DNA of 25,548 nt, from positions 1-25,548 of IMG/VR virus record IMGVR_UViG_3300020428_001534; one strand, written 5' to 3'. Source of the DNA: a virus. The notes under the pieces are model-generated. The model made no database searches and had not been told where the DNA came from. It saw only the letters and a list, made by a program, of their open reading frames with translations. The position numbers and the translations under genes are program-made. Positions 14,277 through 21,559 of the stretch are shown here, piece after piece. How positions within the stretch are numbered: the stretch's first letter is position 1; every line of letters starts with the position of its first letter.

Positions 14277-14837
14277 TTACAGCGTACAATTATATATCAT
14301 AGTAAAGTCATCCTTATAATGTAATTTTACATAATCAACTACAGCATCCGTCTTTATAATCTTTTTATATTCTGGTTGCATATACTCCAATAAAATTGGT
14401 TGCCCATGAATATTGTGGAGAAACTTAGATTCTAATGGTTGAATTATAAAATCATTCTGTAGTATCTCACCCATCCAATCAGCAAAGGCATCACCAAATC
14501 CATCCTCAAATCTCCAAAGATGAGTTTTCATATTAATATAATCTACTTGTGGTCTAAACCATCCCTTTGGATGATGTGGATGAGATTTTAATGATATGTA
14601 CCTTTCTACTGGATCTCGTACAATAGCAATCTGTTCTAAGTACCCTACATTCAAATACTTCTCATATAGTTCTCGATGAAGATGAGAGATCTCAACATCT
14701 TCAATTGGTTCCCATATAATTTGCTCTGGTTCATATCCATTTAATCTTATATTCTCTTGAATAAATCTACCAGCAGTCCTTGGAATATGAACAAACAGAA
14801 ATCGTTTCCCAGTCTCTTTATGATAATACGTAGGCAT
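14277..14837 (-). CDS. Sulfotransferase-family protein, paralogue 2
   Basis: The 186-residue protein matches the neighbouring sulfotransferase across its length: FLFVHIPRTAGRFI (13-26) for the 5'-phosphosulfate loop, AIVRDPVERYISLKSH (71-86) for the 3'-phosphate motif, then FRPQVDY and LWRFEDGFGDAFADWM. It also has Arg in place of the usual Lys in the loop. It is shorter than paralogue 1, mostly between the two motifs. Its ATG overlaps the stop of the upstream prolyl-hydroxylase-like gene by one base (TGATG). The two genes look like a tandem duplication that has since diverged, which suggests two acceptor specificities or a heterodimer (inference). Confidence 0.82.
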   Translation of the reverse strand: MPTYYHKETGKRFLFVHIPRTAGRFIQENIRLNGYEPEQIIWEPIEDVEISHLHRELYEKYLNVGYLEQIAIVRDPVERYISLKSHPHHPKGWFRPQVDYINMKTHLWRFEDGFGDAFADWMGEILQNDFIIQPLESKFLHNIHGQPILLEYMQPEYKKIIKTDAVVDYVKLHYKDDFTMIYNCTL

Positions 14838-15400
14838 CAGGGTCTACTATACCAGAATGAGAGAACGAATCTCTCTGCTTCCTCAACCTTACTAACATAA
14901 TGAAGATGCTGTGAGTTAGAGAATATAATTAACTTCCCTGCCTGTGGTTTGATCTCAATATCTTCAAACACAGTAGAACCACCTTTAAAATCGTGATTCA
15001 AATACAACATTGCTGCAAAAACATCAGGTCTATGTACGTTGTTATCATCTACATGAGGTTTCATAAACGTACCTATGGGCCATCTTACAACACCCACATA
15101 ATCTAGTGCTATCTCATTTTCAAAAGACTTACATAAAGTTGTTACGTTATTAATTACACCACCAAATAATTCATCCGTTGTAGAATTCATGTCTATAGGA
15201 TCTACATTACCACCCAAATATTTTGCACCATAATTTTTATCAAATGGTTGATTTGGAATATATGTAAGAGTCTCGTTTGGATCTGAATGTGTTACAGCAT
15301 CTAGAGGACGATCTTCTTTATTAATATCATATAGATCTATAAATGGTTGACAAAGAGAAGGATCTAAAAAATTCTCTTCAACGTACAGAAGTTTCTTCAT
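14837..15400 (-). CDS. 2OG-Fe(II) oxygenase, prolyl-4-hydroxylase type
   Basis: The 187-residue protein has a complete 2OG-Fe(II) dioxygenase signature: WPIGTFMKPHVDDN (107-120) with the HxD pair His116 and Asp118, AAMLYLNHDFKGGSTVFED (129-147) for the core strands, and the distal His167 with Arg177 (QHLHYVSKVEEAERFVLSFWY, 164-184). The fold hydroxylates a protein side chain or small molecule using 2-oxoglutarate and O2. Phage members of this family are frequent in T4-like cyanophages and their substrates are mostly unknown. The start ATG lies 23 bases inside the cytidylyltransferase gene and is preceded by AGGTGG at short spacing. Of the three oxygenase-fold proteins in this window it is the only one with all expected active-site residues. 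Confidence 0.88.
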   Translation of the reverse strand: MKKLLYVEENFLDPSLCQPFIDLYDINKEDRPLDAVTHSDPNETLTYIPNQPFDKNYGAKYLGGNVDPIDMNSTTDELFGGVINNVTTLCKSFENEIALDYVGVVRWPIGTFMKPHVDDNNVHRPDVFAAMLYLNHDFKGGSTVFEDIEIKPQAGKLIIFSNSQHLHYVSKVEEAERFVLSFWYSRP

Positions 15401-15824
15401 TCCACCTATTCAAAATCCATGAACTACTATTCTTTTTATCATCACCACCAACACCAAAAACAAAACTCACTCTAGGATTATCACCATACTTCTCCATCTC
15501 TGGTATATTACTTTTAGTTCTATCACCACCATTACAAAAAATTACCCTATCATATATTTCAAGTGCCATATAGATTGCATCATTAGCAGTATCATCCTTA
15601 TCTCTAAACTCAATAGCAACATCAACACACTTCAATTCTTTAATTATAGACATCCTCTCTGCCACATTCATAAAATACTTTCCTTTCTTCCTAATTAACC
15701 AATCATCAGAATTAACAGCAACTCCTAGAGTTCCTAATTCTTTTGCTGCTTTAAAAAATGCAATGTGTCCACTATGTAAGGGATCGAATCCTCCACTTAC
15801 TAATACTAAAGTTTTTTCATCCAT
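15378..15824 (-). CDS. Cytidylyltransferase-like nucleotidyltransferase
   Basis: From the ATG at 15824 the protein has 148 residues. SGGFDPLHSGH (10-20) is the HxGH nucleotide-binding motif of the cytidylyltransferase superfamily (TagD/GCT, RfaE C-terminal domain, FAD synthase). A second conserved segment, CNGGDRTKSNIPE (97-109), is followed by GVGGDDKKNSSSWIL in the position of the family's ISST-type motif. The enzyme would activate a sugar or alcohol phosphate to a CDP- or ADP-derivative. I chose the ATG because it overlaps the upstream Lys-rich gene by 8 bases and starts just before the first strand; the open frame upstream is explained by that gene. With sulfotransferases and oxygenases downstream it fits a glycan-modifying group (inference). 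Confidence 0.85.
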   Translation of the reverse strand: MDEKTLVLVSGGFDPLHSGHIAFFKAAKELGTLGVAVNSDDWLIRKKGKYFMNVAERMSIIKELKCVDVAIEFRDKDDTANDAIYMALEIYDRVIFCNGGDRTKSNIPEMEKYGDNPRVSFVFGVGGDDKKNSSSWILNRWNEETSVR

Positions 15825-15921
15825 TGTATTTTTTCTTTTTAGGTTTGTCACTCTCGGTCTGCTTTTTTTTCTTTTTCTTTTTGGTTCCGTTGCCGTTACC
15901 AAGGAAGCGATATCGAGGCAT
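15817..15921 (-). CDS. Small Lys-rich protein (34 residues)
   Basis: A short frame from the ATG at 15921 to TGA at 15819-15817 encodes MPRYRFLGNGNG followed by a run of seven lysines and a second KPKKKKYNG cluster. Its ATG overlaps the TAA of the membrane-protein gene by one base and its end overlaps the cytidylyltransferase start by 8 bases, so the junctions suggest a real coupled gene. Such a basic peptide might bind nucleic acid or membranes; no family is recognised. Confidence 0.6.
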   Translation of the reverse strand: MPRYRFLGNGNGTKKKKKKKQTESDKPKKKKYNG

Positions 15922-16094
15922 TATAATGCAATTTTTAATTTAGAAGGTTTAACAATCTCGACTTGGATTGGTTCACTGAGAATATCAGCAAGTTTATGGT
16001 ATGCTACTGCCGTAGCAACTTGGGGAACAATAAAGGCAACCATTGCTACTATCCAAAAAAAGTAGTAATAGTTTTCTTTAGTTTGAGTTCTCAT
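15921..16094 (-). CDS. Small single-span membrane protein (57 residues)
   Basis: The ATG at 16094 shares ATGA with the stop of the upstream virion gene, and the TAA at 15923-15921 overlaps the next ATG by one base. The product has a short polar start (MRTQTKENYY), one hydrophobic span (about 11-32, FFWIVAMVAFIVPQVATAVA) and a tail LADILSEPIQVEIVKPSK. The span could be an inner-membrane anchor or uncleaved signal. Similar short proteins with an 'LADxLSxPIQVEIVK' tail occur, as I recall, in other cyanophages; function unknown. Confidence 0.75.
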   Translation of the reverse strand: MRTQTKENYYYFFWIVAMVAFIVPQVATAVAYHKLADILSEPIQVEIVKPSKLKIAL

Positions 16095-16927
16095 TTTGTT
16101 TGGGTATTCGGAGGACCAGAGAATCTAGAGTCTAAAAAGTCTTTCTTTTCAGAATCTACTTTGTTTGGATCATAATTAGGGTCAGGATAATCTTCCCAAC
16201 TATCACCTTCATACTCAGTTATGAGTGGATTAACATCCTTTCTCTCACCATAAACATGGTAGAAGCAATCAATTGGTTTGTCATCTGCTTCCTTCACAAT
16301 TATACATTTATTGCAGAATGATACCACATTAAGATGGTAGTGTCTATCTCCAATAGGTTGTAATTGTACTGTAATACTATCCTCATGAACCAAATCCTTC
16401 CAGTAATATGGCAATTCAATCTTATTAGAATCTTTTAGTCTTCCTCTATAATATACTGCTACCTCTGGTCCCTCAATACATGCATGTCTAAGTCTATGTC
16501 CTTTACCTTTGGTAGGATGTACCAAATCAAATGGTTTTGGTGACGCATCTGCTGCTGCAAATCTCGAAGCAAGTTTACCTTTATTACCACAATCTACTCT
16601 ACCAGTAAAAAAAGCATCTCCATCAACATATAATAGATCAGTCTGTGGTCCAGAGATATGAACGGCATTTGGCATCCTACCATTACCTTCAATCTTATTA
16701 TCACCTTTAATCTTTACTGAAAGTGGTGGGAAGATAGCATCAGGATTAACTGTATTAGCAATCATCACTGTTGCTTCCGAAAATAAAAATATCGGAGCAC
16801 CAACAACCATAGGTGCTTCAATATAAGCACCACCTCTAATCTGAGCTTTACCTACACCTAATGCAGCACCAGCATTACCTTCACCGACAAACAGTGTCTT
16901 CCTAATTTCTACGTCTGGAAACTTCAT
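16091..16927 (-). CDS. Virion structural protein, probably baseplate/spike associated
   Basis: The 278-residue protein is beta-rich at the N-terminus (GEGNAGAALGVGKAQIRGG, 15-33; NAVHISGPQTDLLYVDGDAFFTG, 87-109). It has a conserved segment KPFDLVHPTKGKGHRLRH (131-148) then CIEGPEVAVYYRGRL (150-164) and ELPYYWKDLV (171-180), a pattern I recall from phage tail and fibre proteins near S74-type domains. Cysteines at 112, 150, 205 and 208 could matter for stability. The C-terminal 40 residues are acidic and contain DYPDPNYDPN. It is encoded directly after the beta-helix protein (TAATG overlap) and two genes after gp5, so I infer a role at the tail tip or baseplate rather than in metabolism. Confidence 0.7.
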   Translation of the reverse strand: MKFPDVEIRKTLFVGEGNAGAALGVGKAQIRGGAYIEAPMVVGAPIFLFSEATVMIANTVNPDAIFPPLSVKIKGDNKIEGNGRMPNAVHISGPQTDLLYVDGDAFFTGRVDCGNKGKLASRFAAADASPKPFDLVHPTKGKGHRLRHACIEGPEVAVYYRGRLKDSNKIELPYYWKDLVHEDSITVQLQPIGDRHYHLNVVSFCNKCIIVKEADDKPIDCFYHVYGERKDVNPLITEYEGDSWEDYPDPNYDPNKVDSEKKDFLDSRFSGPPNTQTK

Positions 16928-17490
16928 TAAACCTCTCTTTGTTGTTCTTCAAATTTAGATGCACCTTTAGATGGTAATCCTGTAGTAGCACCATCAACAC
17001 AATCAACTAAACCACCAAAGAAGTTTAATGTATTCTGTCCAATGATCTCACAAAGTCCTGACGAGAAGAATTTTACAACAGAATCACCATTAACTTCAAT
17101 AGTCTTCGACTTCATATTAATCTTCTCGTTTGAGTCAAGATTAATTATACCTTGGTTAGCATGAATATCTACATTCTCTGCTTCCATTCTTATTCTACCA
17201 CGATTTGCTCTAAGGACAATATCACCCTCAGCAACATTCAATAAAAATCCTATATCAGTTACAGGTCTCTCACCACAATGTATCTGATAGACACCTGGAC
17301 ATCTATTAATAGTTCCACCCTTCTGAACACCTGTTGACATCATCATCATATAATGTTCAGATTCTTGTCCTGGATGTCCATTCCTAAGAAGAACACCTGC
17401 TAAGGCATTGTTAGGATTAATATGTCCAAACTTTAAATGTCCATAACTATCACTCAGTTTAACTGGATTATGAACTGCTATCTTTGACAT
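16927..17490 (-). CDS. Beta-helix tail-tip protein (gp5 C-terminal/VgrG-like)
   Basis: The 187-residue protein has a regular stretch of short beta strands at about 82-150 (GDIVLRANRGRIRMEAENV, then DIHANQGIINLDSNEKINM, then KSKTIEVNGDSV), which is the repeat style of the needle-forming beta-helix at the end of T4 gp5 and VgrG. The N-terminal part (about 15-75) carries NALAGVLLRNG and a cluster of methionines (YMMMMSTG). In T4 the OB domain, lysozyme and beta-helix are one gp5 chain; here gp5's OB-fold protein is encoded next door and joined by TAATG, so this may supply the separate spike needle (inference). Confidence 0.72.
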   Translation of the reverse strand: MSKIAVHNPVKLSDSYGHLKFGHINPNNALAGVLLRNGHPGQESEHYMMMMSTGVQKGGTINRCPGVYQIHCGERPVTDIGFLLNVAEGDIVLRANRGRIRMEAENVDIHANQGIINLDSNEKINMKSKTIEVNGDSVVKFFSSGLCEIIGQNTLNFFGGLVDCVDGATTGLPSKGASKFEEQQREV

Positions 17491-19994
17491 TACGTACTCT
17501 CCAGTATTCGGTATCCTGTGGATGTATCTACATCTCCTCTATTTAACTCACCAACACAATCAACTACACTAATTATTGGAGTATTAGGTGGTAATTCACC
17601 TATATTATCATCACCAACTCTCTCTATACAAAAACGTGGGATAATAACAGCATTATATCCTGTTTGTGTACGAACACTAATCTTAGGTCTTTCAGTCCAT
17701 CCACTACCACCATTAATAATCTCGACCTTCCTTAAAACACCCCAAGGACCAAATACTGGTCTCAATTCTGCACCAGCAAGATTAGGAGTAATTTCAATAG
17801 TATCTACATCTGCATCATAATTTAAACCAGAATTCTCAACCTCAACACCACATAAAGTTAAAACAACAGGATAACTACCAACATTTAGATTTGGGAAGGC
17901 ATTAAAGTCAGTCTCACCATTAGGACCAGTTCCTGGAATTGGAGTAATTCCTTTTCTACGTGCAATTCTATCTTCCTGTGGATCACCACCATCTTCACCA
18001 ATTCCACGAAGATTACCACCTTGACCTGGAGAAGCACCTGTTCCACCAGTTCCTGAACCATCCAAACGTGGAGTAATTTTACCGCCAGGACCAATTAATA
18101 TCTGATCATCACCACTTAATACTGATTCACCACCACCAACAATACTTCTCTCGCTGGGTGGAATAATTTTATCACCAAGACCACCATCAACATGAGGTGT
18201 AACGGTGTCTATATTTGGTATATTTTCACCAGGATCAAAGCGTTCCCACTTACCATCAACTCTTTTAACTAAAGTTTGATCAGAAGTTGCCCAAGTTCTA
18301 CCATCACCACCCATATCACCATCTGGTTTATTAGGATAACCAAATCCCTCTTCAGGAATAGTAACTGATCCAACATTATATGTTGGACGATTAGTAGTAG
18401 GATCAATACCACCATCTCTTTGTATATTTGCCCTTGCTGTAACCCCACGTCCTTTACCACAATTATCTTTAATAGTGACAAATGGTTGTTTTCTATAACC
18501 TAGTCCACTAGCAATAATATCTACTCCAAGAATATCTCCTGCTGCACTAACAATTGCATTACCTTTAGCATGATTAGATGATCCAGGTTTAAGTCCACCA
18601 CCCCAAAATTCTACTGTAGGAGGACCACAGAATAAAGGACCAACATTACACTGATTAGCAGCACTAACTCCAGCACTAACTACATCATCCATAGAGAAGT
18701 TCTTCAAAGTATCAAAGTCAACCATTAACTTTGAAGCGTTTGATGTAACATTCTTTGCCTGATTTAAGATATTATCAACATCAAATGTTGCTGCTGGTTG
18801 ACCACCATCAAATATACTCCACTCATTTGCTTCTGGACATTCTTGAGCATCATCACATTTAAAGAACCCTACAAGTTGATCAACAAGACCTAGAATAGAA
18901 TCAGCAATACTAAATGAACTACCAAGTATACTAGCAAGTCTTCCCATTATACTATCAACCATATTGCCGATGGTTCCTAAAAGGTTACCAACTAAACCAC
19001 CAACAAAATTCTCAATGGCACACATAGGAATATTAATATACTTATCCATGATCTTGCCCAAGAAGTCACCAACCATATTAAACAGATTCTTAGTAATATT
19101 ACTGTATACGCAAGAAAGTAGTTCTAATGTGGTGTCCTTTGCAGCTTTAACCTTATCCCGATCTAATGGATTAACATCATGATATAACGCTTTAGACTCT
19201 TTATTAATAGTCTCCATCAAATTTTTACGTTGCTCCTTCATCATCCATTTCATACCTCTGGAGACGAAGTTTGCAGCAATGTCTTGCTTAGTTTGAATAT
19301 ACTCTTGCTTCTCCTCAATCCATCCTGTAGTAGTATTCTCCCATTTTTTAAGTTGATCCTGTGCTCTCTCAATATCCTGTTGCATCCCTGAGATTGCTTT
19401 TTGCATCTCACCCATAGGAATCTTTTCACACTCACTAGGTTGTGCTAATCCAATGGTTGCTTCCTTATGCATATTATCATCACCAGCAGCAAGAAGATTG
19501 GGATTCACATTAGACTCAATTGGTTGTCCTTGTGATGCTGGAATACCATCAGTAGGTACTAAATCATCTTTAGTAAACCCACTCATTTGCTTAAACCCAT
19601 TTTCTTTGGGTTGCTCTTTAACTAACTCAGTTGTAGGTTTATTTGCTTTAATACCAAGAATAATAGGACCAGTCTTATTATCTGGATCATCCCATATACC
19701 TTCCACCCAAGTACCTTGAGTGACACCCATACTCAATCCAGTACCTTTATGTCCACTACCCATAGTAGTAGTCCTTACCTCTGCCCAAGGTAATTGATCA
19801 TCTGGAAGTATAGTTTTATCTTTAGGATGAACACCAATAATTCTAACCCTAACTCTTAAACCCCAGTTCTTAATCTCTTTAGCATCCGTAGTGGATTCTT
19901 CTTGTCTAGGCCATGATTCTCTAGGCGCAATGATACCTTCCCAAGTTCTCTTGGAAAGGTGTCCTTCTGCGTTATATAAAGATACGGCTGCCAT
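17490..19994 (-). CDS. gp5: gp5-like baseplate hub protein without recognisable lysozyme domain
   Basis: Residues about 44-115 of this 834-residue protein match the gp5 N-terminal OB fold: GLRVRVRIIGVHPKDKTILP (45-64), LPWAEVRTTTMGSG (68-81) and GTWVEGIWDDPDNKTGPIILG (94-114). T4 gp5 follows this with a lysozyme domain; I see none. Instead come a helical region (about 196-300), a hydrophobic stretch (about 320-380, e.g. FVGGLVGNLLGTIGNMVDSI) and a Cys/Gly-rich C-terminal half with repeated 'GxGY...V.I' beta modules (about 494-508, 540-553, 722-736, 755-780). A low-complexity Gly-rich linker spans about 600-690. The protein should sit at the baseplate centre. Its ATG follows the 75-residue gene by three bases. 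Confidence 0.85.
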   Translation of the reverse strand: MAAVSLYNAEGHLSKRTWEGIIAPRESWPRQEESTTDAKEIKNWGLRVRVRIIGVHPKDKTILPDDQLPWAEVRTTTMGSGHKGTGLSMGVTQGTWVEGIWDDPDNKTGPIILGIKANKPTTELVKEQPKENGFKQMSGFTKDDLVPTDGIPASQGQPIESNVNPNLLAAGDDNMHKEATIGLAQPSECEKIPMGEMQKAISGMQQDIERAQDQLKKWENTTTGWIEEKQEYIQTKQDIAANFVSRGMKWMMKEQRKNLMETINKESKALYHDVNPLDRDKVKAAKDTTLELLSCVYSNITKNLFNMVGDFLGKIMDKYINIPMCAIENFVGGLVGNLLGTIGNMVDSIMGRLASILGSSFSIADSILGLVDQLVGFFKCDDAQECPEANEWSIFDGGQPAATFDVDNILNQAKNVTSNASKLMVDFDTLKNFSMDDVVSAGVSAANQCNVGPLFCGPPTVEFWGGGLKPGSSNHAKGNAIVSAAGDILGVDIIASGLGYRKQPFVTIKDNCGKGRGVTARANIQRDGGIDPTTNRPTYNVGSVTIPEEGFGYPNKPDGDMGGDGRTWATSDQTLVKRVDGKWERFDPGENIPNIDTVTPHVDGGLGDKIIPPSERSIVGGGESVLSGDDQILIGPGGKITPRLDGSGTGGTGASPGQGGNLRGIGEDGGDPQEDRIARRKGITPIPGTGPNGETDFNAFPNLNVGSYPVVLTLCGVEVENSGLNYDADVDTIEITPNLAGAELRPVFGPWGVLRKVEIINGGSGWTERPKISVRTQTGYNAVIIPRFCIERVGDDNIGELPPNTPIISVVDCVGELNRGDVDTSTGYRILEST

Positions 19995-19997
19995 ATA

Positions 19998-20225
19998 TTA
20001 ATCGTCGTAAACTAAACACTCTGGTTCGTCTGGATGCATCTCACAGAATAGTTCAATAGCATTAGGATCGTGATGATCTCCTGCTACTATCTCTTCATGA
20101 TGATGATCTTCATAAACTTCTAGTTCATGCAACTCTTCTTTAACATGCCTACGTGCAGCAGGACTTGTAGTAGGATCTGCAAGAATGTCTTTGTCTTTTT
20201 GGATGTGTTCTTCTATGCTTTTCAT
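19998..20225 (-). CDS. Small acidic His-rich protein between hub genes
   Basis: The 75-residue product has a helical, charged N-terminal half (MKSIEEHIQKDKDILADP, then SPAARRHVKEELHELEVY) and a tail DHHDPNAIELFCEMHPDEPECLVYDD with two cysteines and clustered histidines (HHHEE at about 41-45), which could bind metal. I recall similar small proteins ending in 'ELFCE.NPD..EC.VYDD' beside cyanophage baseplate genes. The start is supported by GAGGA at 20238-20234, eight bases before the ATG, one of the few good Shine-Dalgarno sites here. Function unknown. Confidence 0.8.
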   Translation of the reverse strand: MKSIEEHIQKDKDILADPTTSPAARRHVKEELHELEVYEDHHHEEIVAGDHHDPNAIELFCEMHPDEPECLVYDD

Positions 20226-20254
20226 AGGAAAGTTCCTCGATCTACAGTGATTAT

Positions 20255-21559
20255 TTAGTCAGAATCCGTAGCTCTTCCAAAAGAATCCCGTATAAGATTC
20301 ATTTTAGTTAGAGATACATCTGGTTCCATATGATAACATATATCAGATATCATGTAAAAACCACTCAACTCTTTGTCAGGACGTTGTGTTGTAGCATCTC
20401 CTTGTTCAGGAAAATCACACTTAATTACATCACCTGCACGTAAACCAAGATCACCAGGTACTTTTATAGTTAATTGAGTTGTAAATAATTTATTGTAACG
20501 CATTGCAGATTGAGCGAATACATCAGTTGCTTTAATATTCTCTTCAATTGCTTTCTCAAGTTGATCATCAATATCCCCAGAAGGCATCTCACCAATATCT
20601 AATTTTCTAAAAAACCTTCTACTAACTTCACCAAACTTCTCTTTAAATTCTTCACCAAGTTGAGGAAGATCCATACCACCTTGAGCTTCTTGATCTTCAT
20701 TAGCAACTTCCTGTGCTTCATCATCATATTCATCATTCTGTGGATTATAAGTCTCGACCCTAGATCCATAAGTACCAGTCATCAAATTTCTCTTAACATC
20801 TATAGTACTGTTTGCAGTATACTCCAATATCTTATCATCATAACCATCAGGTGTACCTGTACTTGAGTTGTATATTAGTTTTCTTTTAGGATCTTGTTTG
20901 AATAACATATCTGCTGCTTTAAATCTAAAACCATCATAGGTTAGATAAAAGAAGTAACCTGCTGAATTTTCTGCTTCCTCACAAATTGCCATCTTAGCAA
21001 GTTCAGTACATAACTTCAATGGTTTTTTACCTTGTCCAATAAAGTTGTAATTATTTTTAGTTGCATCAGCCTCATAACTCTTTTCAGTCTGTAAAGACTC
21101 TTTTAAAATACCTTCAACAGATTCGGATATCTCACCATCATACCTAGCATACACCTCAGTCTTACACAAATCATTTGCAAGATATTCCTTTGAGACCAAC
21201 TCAAGATAGTAAGTTGCCTTCTCTGTATGAGTTACAACATTTTTTATATTAGAGACATACAAAGAATTTTCATTCTCAAACTTTAACTTCTCACCAAAAT
21301 TATCTTCAAAAATAATCTCTGCTTTCTCAAACCCAGACATCTTAAGTTCACGCAAAGCAGTTAAACCTTGTTGTCCACTATCAACCACACCTATTCTAAA
21401 TCTATAAGTATTGTCCAAAATACTCTCAAAGTAATTAAAATCTACAATACCCTGAGATATATCAGATTCTTTACCTTCTTCTCTAACAGATTTTATTAAA
21501 CACTTAGTAATATTACCAGCTCTAAGTGTTGCACTTGAAGTTGTTGGTTGATCGGTCAT
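20255..21559 (-). CDS. gp27-like baseplate hub protein
   Basis: The 434-residue protein is mixed alpha/beta with no membrane segment or catalytic motif. Features seen are an early IVDFNYFESILDNTYRFRIGVVDSG segment (38-62), a strand-rich region to about 220, an acidic linker (about 270-300, DEYDDEAQEVANEDQEAQ) and a final beta domain containing LTIKVPGDLGLRAGDVIKCDFPE (366-388) and SGFYMISDICYHMEPD (402-417). The latter resembles the C-terminal part of gp27/gpD-type hub proteins. It is encoded between tape-measure-like proteins and gp5, the expected place for a gp27 counterpart that forms the trimeric base for gp5. The start shares ATGA with the upstream gene's stop. Sequence similarity to T4 gp27 itself is not obvious by eye. 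Confidence 0.75.
   Translation of the reverse strand: MTDQPTTSSATLRAGNITKCLIKSVREEGKESDISQGIVDFNYFESILDNTYRFRIGVVDSGQQGLTALRELKMSGFEKAEIIFEDNFGEKLKFENENSLYVSNIKNVVTHTEKATYYLELVSKEYLANDLCKTEVYARYDGEISESVEGILKESLQTEKSYEADATKNNYNFIGQGKKPLKLCTELAKMAICEEAENSAGYFFYLTYDGFRFKAADMLFKQDPKRKLIYNSSTGTPDGYDDKILEYTANSTIDVKRNLMTGTYGSRVETYNPQNDEYDDEAQEVANEDQEAQGGMDLPQLGEEFKEKFGEVSRRFFRKLDIGEMPSGDIDDQLEKAIEENIKATDVFAQSAMRYNKLFTTQLTIKVPGDLGLRAGDVIKCDFPEQGDATTQRPDKELSGFYMISDICYHMEPDVSLTKMNLIRDSFGRATDSD

Noticed and set aside
15817-15902. Programmed frameshift at the A-rich Lys-codon run fusing the 34-residue peptide to the cytidylyltransferase
   Set aside because: An A AAA AAG slippery heptamer is present, but the cytidylyltransferase lies in the +1 frame relative to the small gene, so a -1 slip would not join them; the separate ATG with an 8-base overlap is simpler.
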